NCBI RefSeq assembly: GCF_020382885.2
Contig: NC_058508.1
Coordinates: 5,944,055-6,008,054 of the forward strand
DNA: 64,000 bases
Reading direction: 5' to 3'
Origin: Scatophagus argus
Taxonomy: Eukaryota; Chordata; Actinopteri; Scatophagidae
Of this stretch, positions 11,491 through 33,930 are shown piece after piece (positions within the stretch are counted from its first letter, which is position 1; every line of letters starts with the position of its first letter). The position numbers were made by a program, and so were the translations under genes. Under the pieces are notes generated by a model. That model had not been told where the DNA came from, ran no database searches, and worked only from the letters and a program-made list of their open reading frames with translations.

Positions 11491-12450
11491 TTTAGATAGA
11501 TAGATACTTTATTGATCCCGAGGAAGATTTAGTGTATCATTTCCAAAAGCAGTTTTACAAAAACAAATAACACACTGTAATCCAAACTACTATGTGCAGA
11601 CAGAAGTTTGCCTTCCCCGATGGCCATCCATTTTCCCTGCTTTATTTCTTAATCACAGATCACATAAAAACAATACATTATCAAATATATTCAGTGACAG
11701 TCATCTTAACAGAAGCATTATTCATTAAGTTCATTTCTGACTTTAATGACTTAACATATTAGTAATAGTGTTATTTAATCAACTGATTCTTCATATTTCA
11801 AATGTGACTTGATACGTGGTCCATTGGTATGCTGTCTTACATTCACCTTGTTTGTATGTCTTATTGCTCTTTTCTTTAATACACACAGAGATGTAGTATT
11901 GGTCATATATGTGTTGCCCCACGCCTCTGCGCAACTTAAAAGTGGTAGAATGCACAGAATACAACATGCAACACAATCAAAAATGTTCTGGTCCTTGTTC
12001 AAAACTGCAATACCTTTACACACTTTCTTCTTTTATATGTTCTATATAAGGTTTTCAAGTACATTTGTGGTCCACCCAAAACAAAAAAATCCCCAAAACT
12101 TAATTTAATTTTATACCAGTTCAAATGTCAATTATTTTCATTAAATTACTTCTTAAGAATGACCATTTCACACACTGTACTACACACTGTAATTATCTTT
12201 AAATCTTATTCAAAACTAAAAAAAAATATTTTGTTTTGTCTGTGACGAAGCAATGTTTTGTAGAGATCTCATTGATATTTAAAATGAAAAGTTTTGGGCC
12301 CAATGCAAACCCTTGTGGTACCCCACATTTAATCTTTTTAAAATGATTCATTACCAGCAAAATGCATAAGGTACCGCAGTGTGATTTTTTTTTTTTGTTT
12401 GTTTGGTTGTTATATTTTTTGTTTAAGTAAATATACAAATGTGTGTGCAT
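11491..12450 (-). mobile_element. decayed non-LTR retrotransposon (LINE) in smarca4 intron 1
   Basis: On the minus strand, 12260-12345 encodes CGVPQGFALGPKLFILNIN, a degraded copy of the reverse-transcriptase signature GVPQGxxLGPLLFxxYIN. About 770 bases further along the same strand, 11491-11530 reads as an AATAAAGTATCTATCTATC-type tail, the microsatellite-like 3' end of many fish LINEs. Order and orientation fit one truncated element, but the middle is too eroded to prove it. The frame around the RT motif is short and the element is dead. Confidence 0.5.
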
Positions 12451-12548
12451 GAATACTGATGGGTTCTGATCATTGCGTTCATTCTAGTTGTCATCTCTGT
12501 TCACAGGGGTACTTGCTGCTGCCACACATTCCCCGTTTCCCCTGAGAG

Positions 12549-23901
<11,353 letters not shown>

Positions 23902-24560
23902 AGTGAAACCACTTGTGATTGGGCCAATGGCCCACTGAGCCCCTCAACTGGACTTTATATATTTTACTTAGATACAGCAGGGAGACGGTCAGTGGAAAGG
24001 GCCTAGTTTTACCTAGATGAGCTGATTTTTAGTGAGACAACTGTATTCTCATTAAAGTATACCATTAATTAAAAAACAGTAAAAAAAATAATAAAATATG
24101 AAAGATATGAACCATCCACTTCCATATTTAAACCATTTTCCCAGTATGAATAGTAGTGTCTTTTTGCCTTTTTTGTTTTCTCCTGTAAATGGAAAATTGA
24201 CAGAGCCTGAACTATAGACTGATCGTGGGCCATTAAGACAGCTAACTGTTTTTTTAAGTGGTATTAATTTTGTCGTCTTTTACTTTAAGACAAAGCATAC
24301 AGGAACCGCGCGTCGCTGCGTTCCCTGAAGTCCCTTTTTGAATGCATGTCGTGCGTGTCTGTGGAAATGCACCTGGATGTGTCTTCACTATTATCTCTGT
24401 GTTTAATTTAAGACTACAAGCGGGATCACGGTATATCCCACCCTGCAGCCCCTCCCTCTCAGGTTGTGTATGTAAAGGGGGAGGGAGGGATAGGACCATT
24501 TTCTCGTGTCGGTGTCACTGGATTCCAAAAAGTACAATAAAGGCATCTCATAATTAATCT
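23902..24560 (+). other. smarca4: 3' UTR of smarca4
   Basis: Non-coding after the stop at 23901, with AATAAA at 24536-24541 as the probable poly(A) signal. The stretch 24290-24500 is less AT-rich than its surroundings and may be under constraint. Confidence 0.65.
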
Positions 24561-24723
24561 GTAGGCTTTGTTTTTCTTTGTCCAAAATACACAGCTCAGG
24601 TTATAAACTGCCATGATCACATCTGTACACTAGATGGCCTACTAAGAGCAGGTAGCTGCTTACTTGAGGCTTAATTCCATCCTGTACATCACAGCCAGTT
24701 TGTTTTTACTTAAACCATAGACT

Positions 24724-25320
24724 CCAGTGCTTTCCAACCTTATGGAGGTGCCCCTGGGGTCCTGTCAGATGAACTCAAGCAGTCACATTTTGACCAACAT
24801 CCCCAGTCATCTGCCAGATGTAATTATTATTATTGTTATTTTAAACTGGATGTTATTTAACTCTATTATTGTTTTAAAGTTGATTTTGTCCAGGTTTATT
24901 TTTTTTCATGCATCTGGGCTGTCCGTGTGTCAGTTTGGTCAAGTTTTCTCTCAATCTACGAGCTGCAGTAGCTGGTCATTTTACCCATTCATCCATCTCC
25001 ATTTCAGATGTGTTCGTCATAACTGTCGATGCACTGCTTTTCACTCTTGACTTTTCCGACAATTTAAGTATTACTGGTAACCATCTCAACTGCTTTCAAT
25101 TAGTTTTAGCTAATAATGTCATTTGTTTATCCATTAGGCTAATTCTAGCTAATGTTGGGTATAATTTCAACCATTTATCTTTTACTTTGCAATGTTTCAG
25201 AATTTATTTAATACTTTTAGCCCCATTTTTCAAATGTCAATCAGTTACTTTTACCTATTTGAAACATTTAATTTACTATATCACAATTTCAACCATCACT
25301 TTTAGCTAATGATTAGATTA
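24724..25320 (+). repeat. diverged copy of the hAT-like repeat family
   Basis: It begins CAGTGCTTTCCAACCTT and shares two phrases with other copies: CCTGTCAGATGAACTCAA (compare 7060-7090 and 55285-55310), and TTTAAACTGGATGTTATTTAAC (24840-24862) with the atg4d intron copy. A matching right end was not found. The two forward open frames here are chance products of this repeat. Confidence 0.5.
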
Positions 25321-26480
25321 CGGTAGTAGTTTTAATGAATTTTCAGTTACCACATACTGAATGATTTTATCACTTACAAATATCTTTTCTTGAGCTTCTA
25401 AAAGCATGGAGGTGTAGCTTTCCTCTAATCTTCTCATCTTAGTTTTCTAACACCTTCCTCACTCTTCTGAAGTTACTCGACGAGCCTGCTGCAGAAACTC
25501 ATCCTTCTTCCCCTCACGTGATTTTGCTAGTATGTAGGGGCAAATGCTCCAACACCTGAACAAACATGAAGGGTTATATATAAGCTACAAATCTGCTGTG
25601 TGGGTGATTTCTCATGTCTTGGCTGAGTTTTTGAGAAACAAGACTCGCCAGCAAGCATGATTCTCCCAGCAGGCAAATATTCCTGAGTGAATGTTTGTTT
25701 ATACAGTTGTGTCTGTCATTATTTCAGGATTCATTTGCTCTCTCCTCTATGAATATTCACTTCTAAGATTACACAAAGTAGTTAGTTAGTAGTCACCGTT
25801 AAATGATATCTGAATCTGGAGTAGATTTGCGCACTTTCATCATTCTGAACCATTTCAACACAGTGTCAGTCTTATCTTTTTTTTTCCCAAGGCCAAATGT
25901 ATCTAAGAAACAGGTCATTTACTGAGCAGCACGCCCTATCCAGTCCAGGAATGTATCCCTGTGCTGGTAAGTGGATCATCAGTGGATGATGGATAGCTGA
26001 ACAAATGCAAAATTAAACTTGGAACATTTGGTGGAGACATCTAGACAGACATCTTTCCTTTGCCTATGTTTCTACTGCAGAAACTCACCCGCACTCTCCC
26101 ACGTGTTTAACTGCATCTGGAAGAACCCGATTTGAACTTACAGGGAAGACTGAGACAGAAAATCAGTTGGAGCCAACACATTGTTTTGTTTTGGTTTTTT
26201 TTGTTTGTTTTGTCAGGAGAAGCAGTGAATGTGAAGAGGGCTGTGGGGGCAAGCATACTGGAAAAACCAGAAACTGTTTACAAAGACTGGGGAGATTTAG
26301 ATTGTGCATAATGAGAGTAAGCGAAAGCCCATCAGTTGCACTTCAGGGGTGTGTGCTGCAACCTCATCTGCACCCTTGTTTCTATTCATGCTTGTTCTGT
26401 CAGGGCATACATCAGGAATGTCTCCCTCTCTGCATTGGAACCTCTCTTTTCAATCAGTGTTTCATAAAGTGGCCAAAGAG
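25321..26480. other. intergenic spacer between smarca4 and ldlr, part 1
   Basis: AT-rich DNA without a recognisable exon. The open frame at 26167-26681 runs through the TG microsatellite and has no family resemblance. Confidence 0.45.

Positions 26481-26483
<3 letters not shown>

Positions 26484-26514
<31 letters not shown>
26484..26514. repeat. (TG)n microsatellite
   Basis: About fifteen uninterrupted TG units. It inflates the length of two overlapping spurious open frames. Confidence 0.95.
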
Positions 26515-26515
<1 letters not shown>

Positions 26516-26928
26516 ATGGTGGCTCATCTCAGTGGAAAGTAACAGGCTAACTCAGCCACAGTTCACAAAACTTTTGATGTTCCACAGTCGGTCACCCAAA
26601 GGACCCAGTTTTAGCAGAGGCCTGAAAATTCCATGTCACTTCTTATTAAATGCACCCCAATGTACAGTGCAGTGGGGTTAAAGGTGGGTGAGTCCACTCT
26701 CTGCAAAGGGCCGGCACTGGACACAAAGTGTGTCCCTGCAGTTGAAGAAACTGTTGTGTACTGGGTCTGTATATACCATACTATATTTTTAAAACAGAGT
26801 GGGTGTTTCATTATCATTTCCTGTTTGACTTGTGCATCCTGCATCCATCTACTGTGCTGAGTAATGTGACTGTAACTGAGAGGAGAGGATGTACTGAAAG
26901 TGTTGAGTCCTTGATGGGAGGTAAACAA

Positions 26929-27240
26929 GTAAGGAGTAACAAGATACATTTACTCAAATGCCAAACTTAAGTGCAGTTTTGAGGTATTTGTACTTCACTT
27001 GAGTATTTCCATTTTCTCATACTCTAGACTCATACTTATTTAAATAAAAGTACAAAACTACTGTATATGAAGTAGTTGAAACAGCATCTTAAGCAACTTG
27101 ACCAGTAAAATGTTGCTTACAGACTGATGCATCAGTGTCAGCAATCTAATAATCTATTAATATATGTCAGTCAGGGGCTATTTTGCTGCACAGTGAGTAC
27201 TTTTACTTTTCATACTTTAATTTAGCTGACAACACTGTAC
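26929..27240 (+). repeat. interspersed repeat, fish-type
   Basis: The phrases TTGAGGTATTTGTACTTCAC, GAGTATTTCCATTTTC and CAGTCAGGGGCTATTTTGC, and a TGATGCATCAG core, recall a repeat I associate with fish genomes. Assignment is from memory. A poorer copy is in atg4d intron 1. Confidence 0.55.
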
Positions 27241-28289
27241 TATGATTTAGATTTTTGCTTGTCTTGAAGTTTTCTACGCTAATGATAAATGCTAATGCTT
27301 TTGCTTGGGAAAGGATCTGTGCACTGCATCTGTATTTGCTCTCTGTTAACGTGGACACTGCCCTTACAGTACATATTTTATCTCTGGCAGCAGTGTGACA
27401 GTCTTGGCCTCGGTCCTTGAATTCCATTTGTAGCATCTGTGAAGCTCAACTTTAGCTCTGAAGTGAATAAAGATGTAACCAGACTCTGCACTTACCGACT
27501 GGGTGGTGTTTTGTTTTCACTGTGAGGATTTCTCACGTGTTCAGCTCAGCTCTGACTGAATGTGTTTCTTAAGTTTCTTTGAATTTATATATCAACGTTT
27601 ATCTGTGTTGGAGCTACACTGAAGGTCACACGGTAAAATGTACACACTCAGATAGCACAGATGCCATCTGAGTGTGTAACCCTTCCTCTGATAGTGACAG
27701 GGTCAGTGTATTTACTTACCACTACGACCAGCTTCATGTGTTTCGGCTTCTTGGTTTTTAAACTGGCGTCAGTGTTCCAGTGCATCTTCCATGAAGTATG
27801 TTGAAAGAAAAATGTGGATTATTCAACTGTGGTCAGTTTCAGAGGTGTATACCTGAGCTAAATGATGTCGTCTCTGCCTGGTTCAAGGTTGCTGGTTTTA
27901 TCTACTGTGATGTGGTTTATCTCTGCACCTCCTCTGATTTAAATCTCATAGTAAACCATCTTATGGACCCAGCAAAGTGTGATGAGACTTTGGACCCTTT
28001 TTTATGAGAGCTGACAACCTCATTTCAGGAAGTAGTGATATGAAGATGAAAAATGTGCTGATGACTTTTTGGACTATTTTTAGTATTTTATCATAAAGCT
28101 TTACCCACTGGTCGATTAGCCTGTTTAACCAGTATTTTGGTGGAAGGTGACAAGCAGGTATAGAATAGTACAGAAGACAATCTTCTCCCCCCACAGAAAC
28201 AATGACATTGATGACTTGATTGAAATGCTGGTCTCCAAACTTGATGTTATAGCCACTAAATTCATTCACCGTAAGTGAAACCGATCTGA

Positions 28290-28530
28290 GAAAATGACTT
28301 TGAGGCAACTTGTAATTTTTTTCAGAAAAAAATGATGTGAGAAAAAAGTGGAAATGTTCTTTGGAAAAACTGCCAACCCGCTGCCAGAAGAAAAAGTACT
28401 GTTTCCAGAAAAACTGAAAAAAGCAGAATATTTTGGCAAAAAGTGGTACAATTCTTAAAAATAAAATCATATGGTTTCGAGAAAACAGTTGTAATATTTT
28501 CAGGAAAGGAAAAAAGCTGTAATGTAATGT
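28290..28530 (+). repeat. degenerate short-period tandem repeat, A-rich
   Basis: Units of about 20-25 bases built on GAGAAAA, AGTTGTAATATTTT and CAGAAAAACTG recur in diverged form. They resemble the 'cgagaaaaaagtcgtaatatt' type simple repeats of fishes. This periodicity explains the 197-codon Phe-rich frame on the minus strand. Confidence 0.5.
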
Positions 28531-28835
28531 ATGACTGGATCGAATAGGTGTCACTCCCTAAAATAAACGGCAGGAAAGTGACTGGTGAAACCTGTACAGT
28601 CAGGTCACCTACAGTCCTAAACTCTTACAGAAATGTGATTTTTTTTTTTCCTCGTAAATTTTCATCTTTATTCCCAACATATCAGAATACTTTTTCCAAC
28701 TAAACTTGGCCCCTTCAATGCCCCTGGAGGGCCCTGCTGAGAATTTTTCATCCATTGCAGAGAGTGTGCGTATCTGAAGACTCCATGTGCGTCCTCTATG
28801 AAAGGGTTAAACTCATAGTAAAAATCCAAGTCTTT

Positions 28836-28962
28836 AAAGCTCCGCCTCCCAATTGTTGGGGCTGTGTGCCTCAGAAATCACACCACTCCAGAGCCCGCCC
28901 CCCCCGACCCCCCTTCTCGGCCCCCCTGTCTTCCCCACCCACTTTTGGACCACATTGAAATG
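28836..28962 (+). promoter_or_regulatory. ldlr: ldlr proximal promoter with SRE-, Sp1- and initiator-like elements
   Basis: In order: a GC box (GCTCCGCCTCCC, about 28840) followed by a CCAAT-like CCCAATTG; an SRE-1-like ATCACACCAC at 28877-28886 (human core ATCACCCCAC); a C-rich Sp1-type block GCCCGCCCCCCCC from 28893; and CACATTGAAATG at 28951-28962. As I recall it, the human LDLR promoter has the same order and an identical CACATTGAAATG next to its TATA-like site. The coding start follows at 29166. This suggests sterol control through SREBP, which is inference from motif order. Confidence 0.65.
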
Positions 28963-29165
28963 GGTCTGATGTTGTCAAACATTACAGTGTGCAGAGCATC
29001 CCTCCTCACCTCCTCCTGCAGAAAACATCTCTGAAACAACTAAAGCGTTTGCTACCATTGGTGCAGTGTCAAAAGGCAGTCACAGTACTGATAGTGTTAT
29101 AATAAGTCACATCAGAGACCAAACACGTTTCAGAGCAGATGAGTGTTCCAGAGCGGCTGGAGAAC

Positions 29166-32100
29166 ATGGGACCCCCGCGATACGCGACGTTGTTGTTTCT
29201 CATCTGCTGCCTTGTTCACACAAGTAAGTTCCTTCATTTTGACTTGATCAGTTTTCTCATTCATTTCCACTACTTTTGACTTGGCATCTGTGTTAATGAG
29301 AGGTCAAACTGTGCTGCGCTTCGACTCGATGCTGTGTCATAGAAATGTATATTTCAATAATAATAATATCAATATCATTTTGGCCAAGAATTCAGTCCGT
29401 GTGGGTTTAAATTACCCACTCCTCTGACAGCACCGGATGCAAGGTGATGGGGGGAGGGCGCTGTTATTCACAGAATGTAGGTCAAAGCTGTACTCGCTGC
29501 GTATTCTTCACAAAGAATATCTCACGTCGACTCAACCTCATAATTTCCCATATCTGAACAGCCGAAATTCTTTTTTGTGTGTGTGTGTGTGCTTTTCATT
29601 CACTGGCGCTCAGCTTGTAGCAGGTTGTGCAGCCAATGAGGTTTGAGCAGAGTGAATGCAGTCTGTGTAGAGATGGCAAGCGGGGTTTCTGAAAAGCCGG
29701 TTTTTGAGGCTTTTGCCATTCATGATGTGGGAATTGGCGCCACTTGTATTTAAATCACCGAATAAAAAAATCTACCAGGGGAACAGTTGGATGAATCTGA
29801 GCTGTGTTGCGTGATGCAATATCTAGCCTGTTTGTAGGAGGCTGTTTCCCATCCCCTGACACTCCCTGTATTGTGGAAATGAATGGAAGTCCTCCAACTC
29901 ATCCTCCAATATAAACACAGACATTGTCTTGCATTCCTTTACTTTTGGTTAGTCTGTCAGTCTTAAGGGAAGTCGCAGTCAGACCAGTTTGCAGTATGTT
30001 GTTTCTGGGAAATGCTGTGTGCCAAAACATGTTGAAACTGGTTGTCACCCATCCACATTTCCACACCAGGCACAGATGTGTTACATTGATCCATGTTTGG
30101 ACAGAGAAACTTTATTTGTACAATCTTGAGGAGAAATTCGTGATCTCAGAGTGGTTCTGTACTTTTTGATTGGTGTGTTAATCTCAAGTCTCTGACCAGC
30201 AATGGTCTCCTGATAAGAGCTGTGGCCAATCAGTTCAACGCACCAGACGTCACAGAATGGGCAACAAACATGAGCCCGTTTGTTATGTCGCCAGCTCACA
30301 TTTGCACAAAGTCAATCAATACGGCTGCCATTCAGTCCAGCTTGTCTGTCAAGGTCTGAACTTTAAGCCCATTAAGTAAATACAGACGTATGTCCAGTGT
30401 GAACTCGGTTTTTGGTGAAGTGCCATGAGTTTCAGGGAATGAGAACAGATTTATGAAGTGAAAAATTTACACCAGTCGTCATCACTGTTTTCTAGGGATT
30501 TTTCTCCTCCTCTAATAGCAAGGACCATAATGCACTTTTCACTTGGCTGATCAGTCAGTAGTAGATTTACTTCACAGCTGTTGCAGTCATTCGTGATGGT
30601 GACAGTGGCACAAACCATCTCCTTTACCTGCAGAGGCTTGAAGACATCAGTCTCTCTTTGCGCTTCTACAACTGAAGTATCAACCATGACCAATGGCACC
30701 AGATGTTTGACTTTACCAGGACACTATGATTTACCACATGGCTATGAATGTCTTAATGCCTAGCCATACATAATTTAGGATTTGTCCCATCTGTACTAAC
30801 AGGGCACAAACTTTTAAAAATGTAAATATGTGCACATAAATATTTCATTAGAGTTTTTTGGTATAAAGCTAATGTTGCACTTAGAGTATCATATCAGGCT
30901 ATGAGAATGCTAAATGCTTAGCTGTTAGCTGTTGGTGGTGGGTGCTGCTTTTGGTAAACACCTCCATCTGCCCCATTTCAGAAACAGGTGGCCATCCAGG
31001 GTTTTGGAGCCCGCGGGGCCACAGGGAGGACTGGGCTCTAATACCTTTTCACAAAGTGCTGCTCTCTGATGTACAGTCTAATTGGTGCTTTCAGTTCAGT
31101 GGCTTAGTTGGGTCCATTAAAGGTGGGGGTTGGGAGAGCGATGCTGTGTCTTCAGCATATGAATTTATGACAGCAAGGACAGCAAAGAGTGGAAAATGAG
31201 ATCTCTATTGCGATTATGAACTTAGCACATCCGCAGCTCCCAGATAAAAGCAGGCTGGGCTGCTTACACACATGCAGTAAGTGTCCCCTTTTGACTCATT
31301 GTTTAACCATTTCTCTGCCCTATTAAAACAAGTACCAACAGGCCCGTGGAGTAATTACCTCACAGCCTCTTTCTCTTCCGGCAGCATATTTATCACCATC
31401 TTTGCCATTGCTGAAGACATAGCCACACTGTAATGAATCCCAAACTAAACTAAAATGGAGCAAAAACCAACTTCCTTAACATTACCTGTGACATGAGGCA
31501 ATGTTTTATGTGTGCTGAAGAAAAGCATACTCACTAGAGAAACGTTTCTTTGGTTCACACTTGTTCAATATCTCAACAAGTGTCACCATTAAATGCTGTG
31601 CAGGCGTTCATGGTCCCCAGAGGATGAACCATACTGACTTTTGTGATTTTGTGCATTTGGTGATCCCATAACTGTAATCTGTTAGCATCAGTTAAATTTG
31701 TCCAGTATTTCAGGACTAAATATCCTGATTAATAGTGTTCTGCACAATCATCATTCTGTGTGACTGATTTTCATTTGCAGCCATGTCTGTGTTTATAGGG
31801 AGAGTTCCTGTACTGCCTCTTGGTACATGGTAACTAAAACAATGGCCCTTTTAGCTGAACTGTGTGTTTATATCTGTCTGTCATAGATGCATTGACAACA
31901 TGTGGAACCAAGCAGTTCCAGTGTGGGAATGGGAAGTGTATCACAGTCAGATGGGTGTGTGATGGCACAGATGACTGCGGAGACGGCACAGATGAGCTTC
32001 CTGGTACCTGCAGTGAGTATCACGCATCACTCAACAAGAGAATGGACTTTGCATTGCTTTGCATTTGTGCCAATCCCACAATCCTTTCGTCAGACCATAA

Positions 32101-33930
32101 TGTATGTACTCTCAGTTAATGTTTTTTGTGTGTCTCACTTCCAGTGGCCAGAACATGTAGACCGACAGAGTTCAGCTGTGCAGACCGCCTTAACCAGTGT
32201 GTACCGGGCACATGGCGCTGTGATGGAAAAGCTGACTGTGAGAATGGAGCTGATGAAGAGAGATGTGGTAAATGAAGTTAACTACAGGCTGCAAGAGGCC
32301 CACACATCTGTCCTACCTCAGTCAAATCTTATTTATCTTATTTTATAGCTCTCAGAATCCGCAGCTTTTGTCCCCTCCGAAGTGCTGCTCCAAAGTGTTC
32401 CCAGTTATTCATTACTCTGAACTTTCTGATCTCCTCTCTCTTAGCTCCAAAGCAGTGCACAGACAAAGAGTTCCGCTGCAGCAACGGCCAGTGTGTGTCG
32501 TCCTCTTTTGTGTGTGATGATGAGGCAGACTGTGACGATGGGAGTGACGAGGCCTCCTGCCCACCCATCACCTGCAGCTCCGCATCCTTCCAGTGCAACA
32601 ACACCATTTGTGTTCCTCGCCTGTGGGCCTGCGACGGTGATACTGACTGCTCGGATGGCTCGGACGAGTGGCCTAGTAACTGTGGTACACCGAGAGCTGA
32701 CACTGTTGCCACTCATCAGTGCTCATCCATGGAGTTTCACTGTGGCAGCGGAGAGTGCATCCATGGTAGTTGGAAGTGTGATGGAGGATCTGACTGCCTT
32801 GATCGATCAGATGAAGCTGACTGTGGTAAGTATGATGGCAAAATTCTTCTGTTCCTGTCGATTACGTGCTGTCACAGTCTGTCATTCCGAAATTCTCTCT
32901 GTTGCTTCTGTCCAGCACATCCAACCTGCCGTCCCGATGAGTTCGAATGTGGTGATGGTACTTGCATCCATGGTAGCCGCCAGTGCAACCACCAATACGA
33001 CTGCAGGGACATGAGCGATGAAATCGGTTGTGTCAATGGTACGACTCTCCTCCCCTACCCTTGCTAAAAAGATCACTAGCAGGAAAATGAGCTGCGAAAT
33101 CTCTGATTTGTGGCTATAACTGAATCTCTTGTTTTCTTGTCTCATACACAGCAACCCACTGTGAGGGCCCAACCAGGTTTAAGTGCCGCAGTGGGGAATG
33201 TATTAGCATGGAGAAGGTGTGTGACAAGCGACGTGACTGCAGGGACTGGTCAGATGAGCCTCTCAGGGAGTGTGGTGAGTGCAGAGGCCTCTCATTCATA
33301 ACTGTCTGGTTAATTACTACTTCTGTGTATTTAAAGAGGGTGTCTGCAGCTCGAGAATGCTAGTGACTGTATGTCCTCAGAAAAACATATAAACATAGTA
33401 AACCTTTTCTTCCCTCTGCTGCAGGCTCCAATGAGTGCCTGTACAACAATGGCGGCTGCTCTCATATTTGCAATGACATGAAGATCGGCTATGAGTGCCT
33501 GTGTCCTGCTGGGTATCGCCTGGTTGACAAAAAGCGCTGTGAAGGTAAAAGCCTTCATACATTTACATGTAGAAGTGACTCAGACGTCCAAGTGCTTTTT
33601 TATGTTCTCTCTCAGTTTTCAGGCAGATTAAGAAATGATGTTGGTGCAATGTGTTTACTCAAACTCAAACTTTTCCGTGTCAGTGACCGTGCTGTCAGAT
33701 AAAGATCCCGTAATTCTTATGGACACAATGACTCAGCATTCGATCTCTTTCCTTAAACTGTCATGTGTGTTTTATGTCATTTGTTCCCCCATTCTTTGTA
33801 TCAGATATTGACGAGTGTGCCAACCCGGACACCTGCAGCCAGATCTGCATCAACCAGATAGGCAGTTACAAATGTCAGTGTGAGGAGGGTTACCAAGTTG
33901 ACCCAGCAACCAAAGCCTGCAAGGCCATTG
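29166..33930 (+). CDS. ldlr: ldlr exons 1-8: signal peptide, ligand-binding repeats, EGF-A and EGF-B
   Basis: Exons 29166-29223, 31887-32012, 32145-32267, 32445-32825, 32916-33038, 33152-33274, 33425-33544, 33805-33930; every junction is phase 1. Class A repeats 1 and 2 have one exon each, repeats 3-5 share exon 4, and repeats 6 and 7 have one each, as in mammals. Each has six Cys and the acidic Ca-binding end (for example [16 protein letters not shown]). Repeat 5, the key apoE/apoB repeat, ends [11 protein letters not shown]. Exon 7 is EGF-A (the PCSK9-binding module in mammals) and exon 8 is the Ca-binding EGF-B, starting DIDEC. Confidence 0.96.

Noticed and set aside
24727-25309. two overlapping plus-strand frames of 107 and 133 codons
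   Set aside because: They lie within a dispersed repeat copy, are hydrophobic and AT-driven, and share no motif with transposases or other families.
26167-26681. frames of 127 and 125 codons with a Cys-Val run
   Set aside because: The Cys/Val run is the TG microsatellite; no exon-like context around it.
27961-28554. 197-codon minus-strand open frame
   Set aside because: It is very Phe/Ile-rich because it reads across a degenerate A-rich tandem repeat. No start context, splice partner or protein family supports it.
29139-29165. upstream in-frame ATG of ldlr as the true start
   Set aside because: It has poor context (C at -3) and would add nine charged residues before the signal peptide. The ATG at 29166 has strong context and gives the human-like MGP start.
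33478-33702. frame continuing past ldlr exon 7 into the intron
   Set aside because: A consensus donor at 33544 and the phase-1 pattern of the EGF exons show that the extension is intron read-through.
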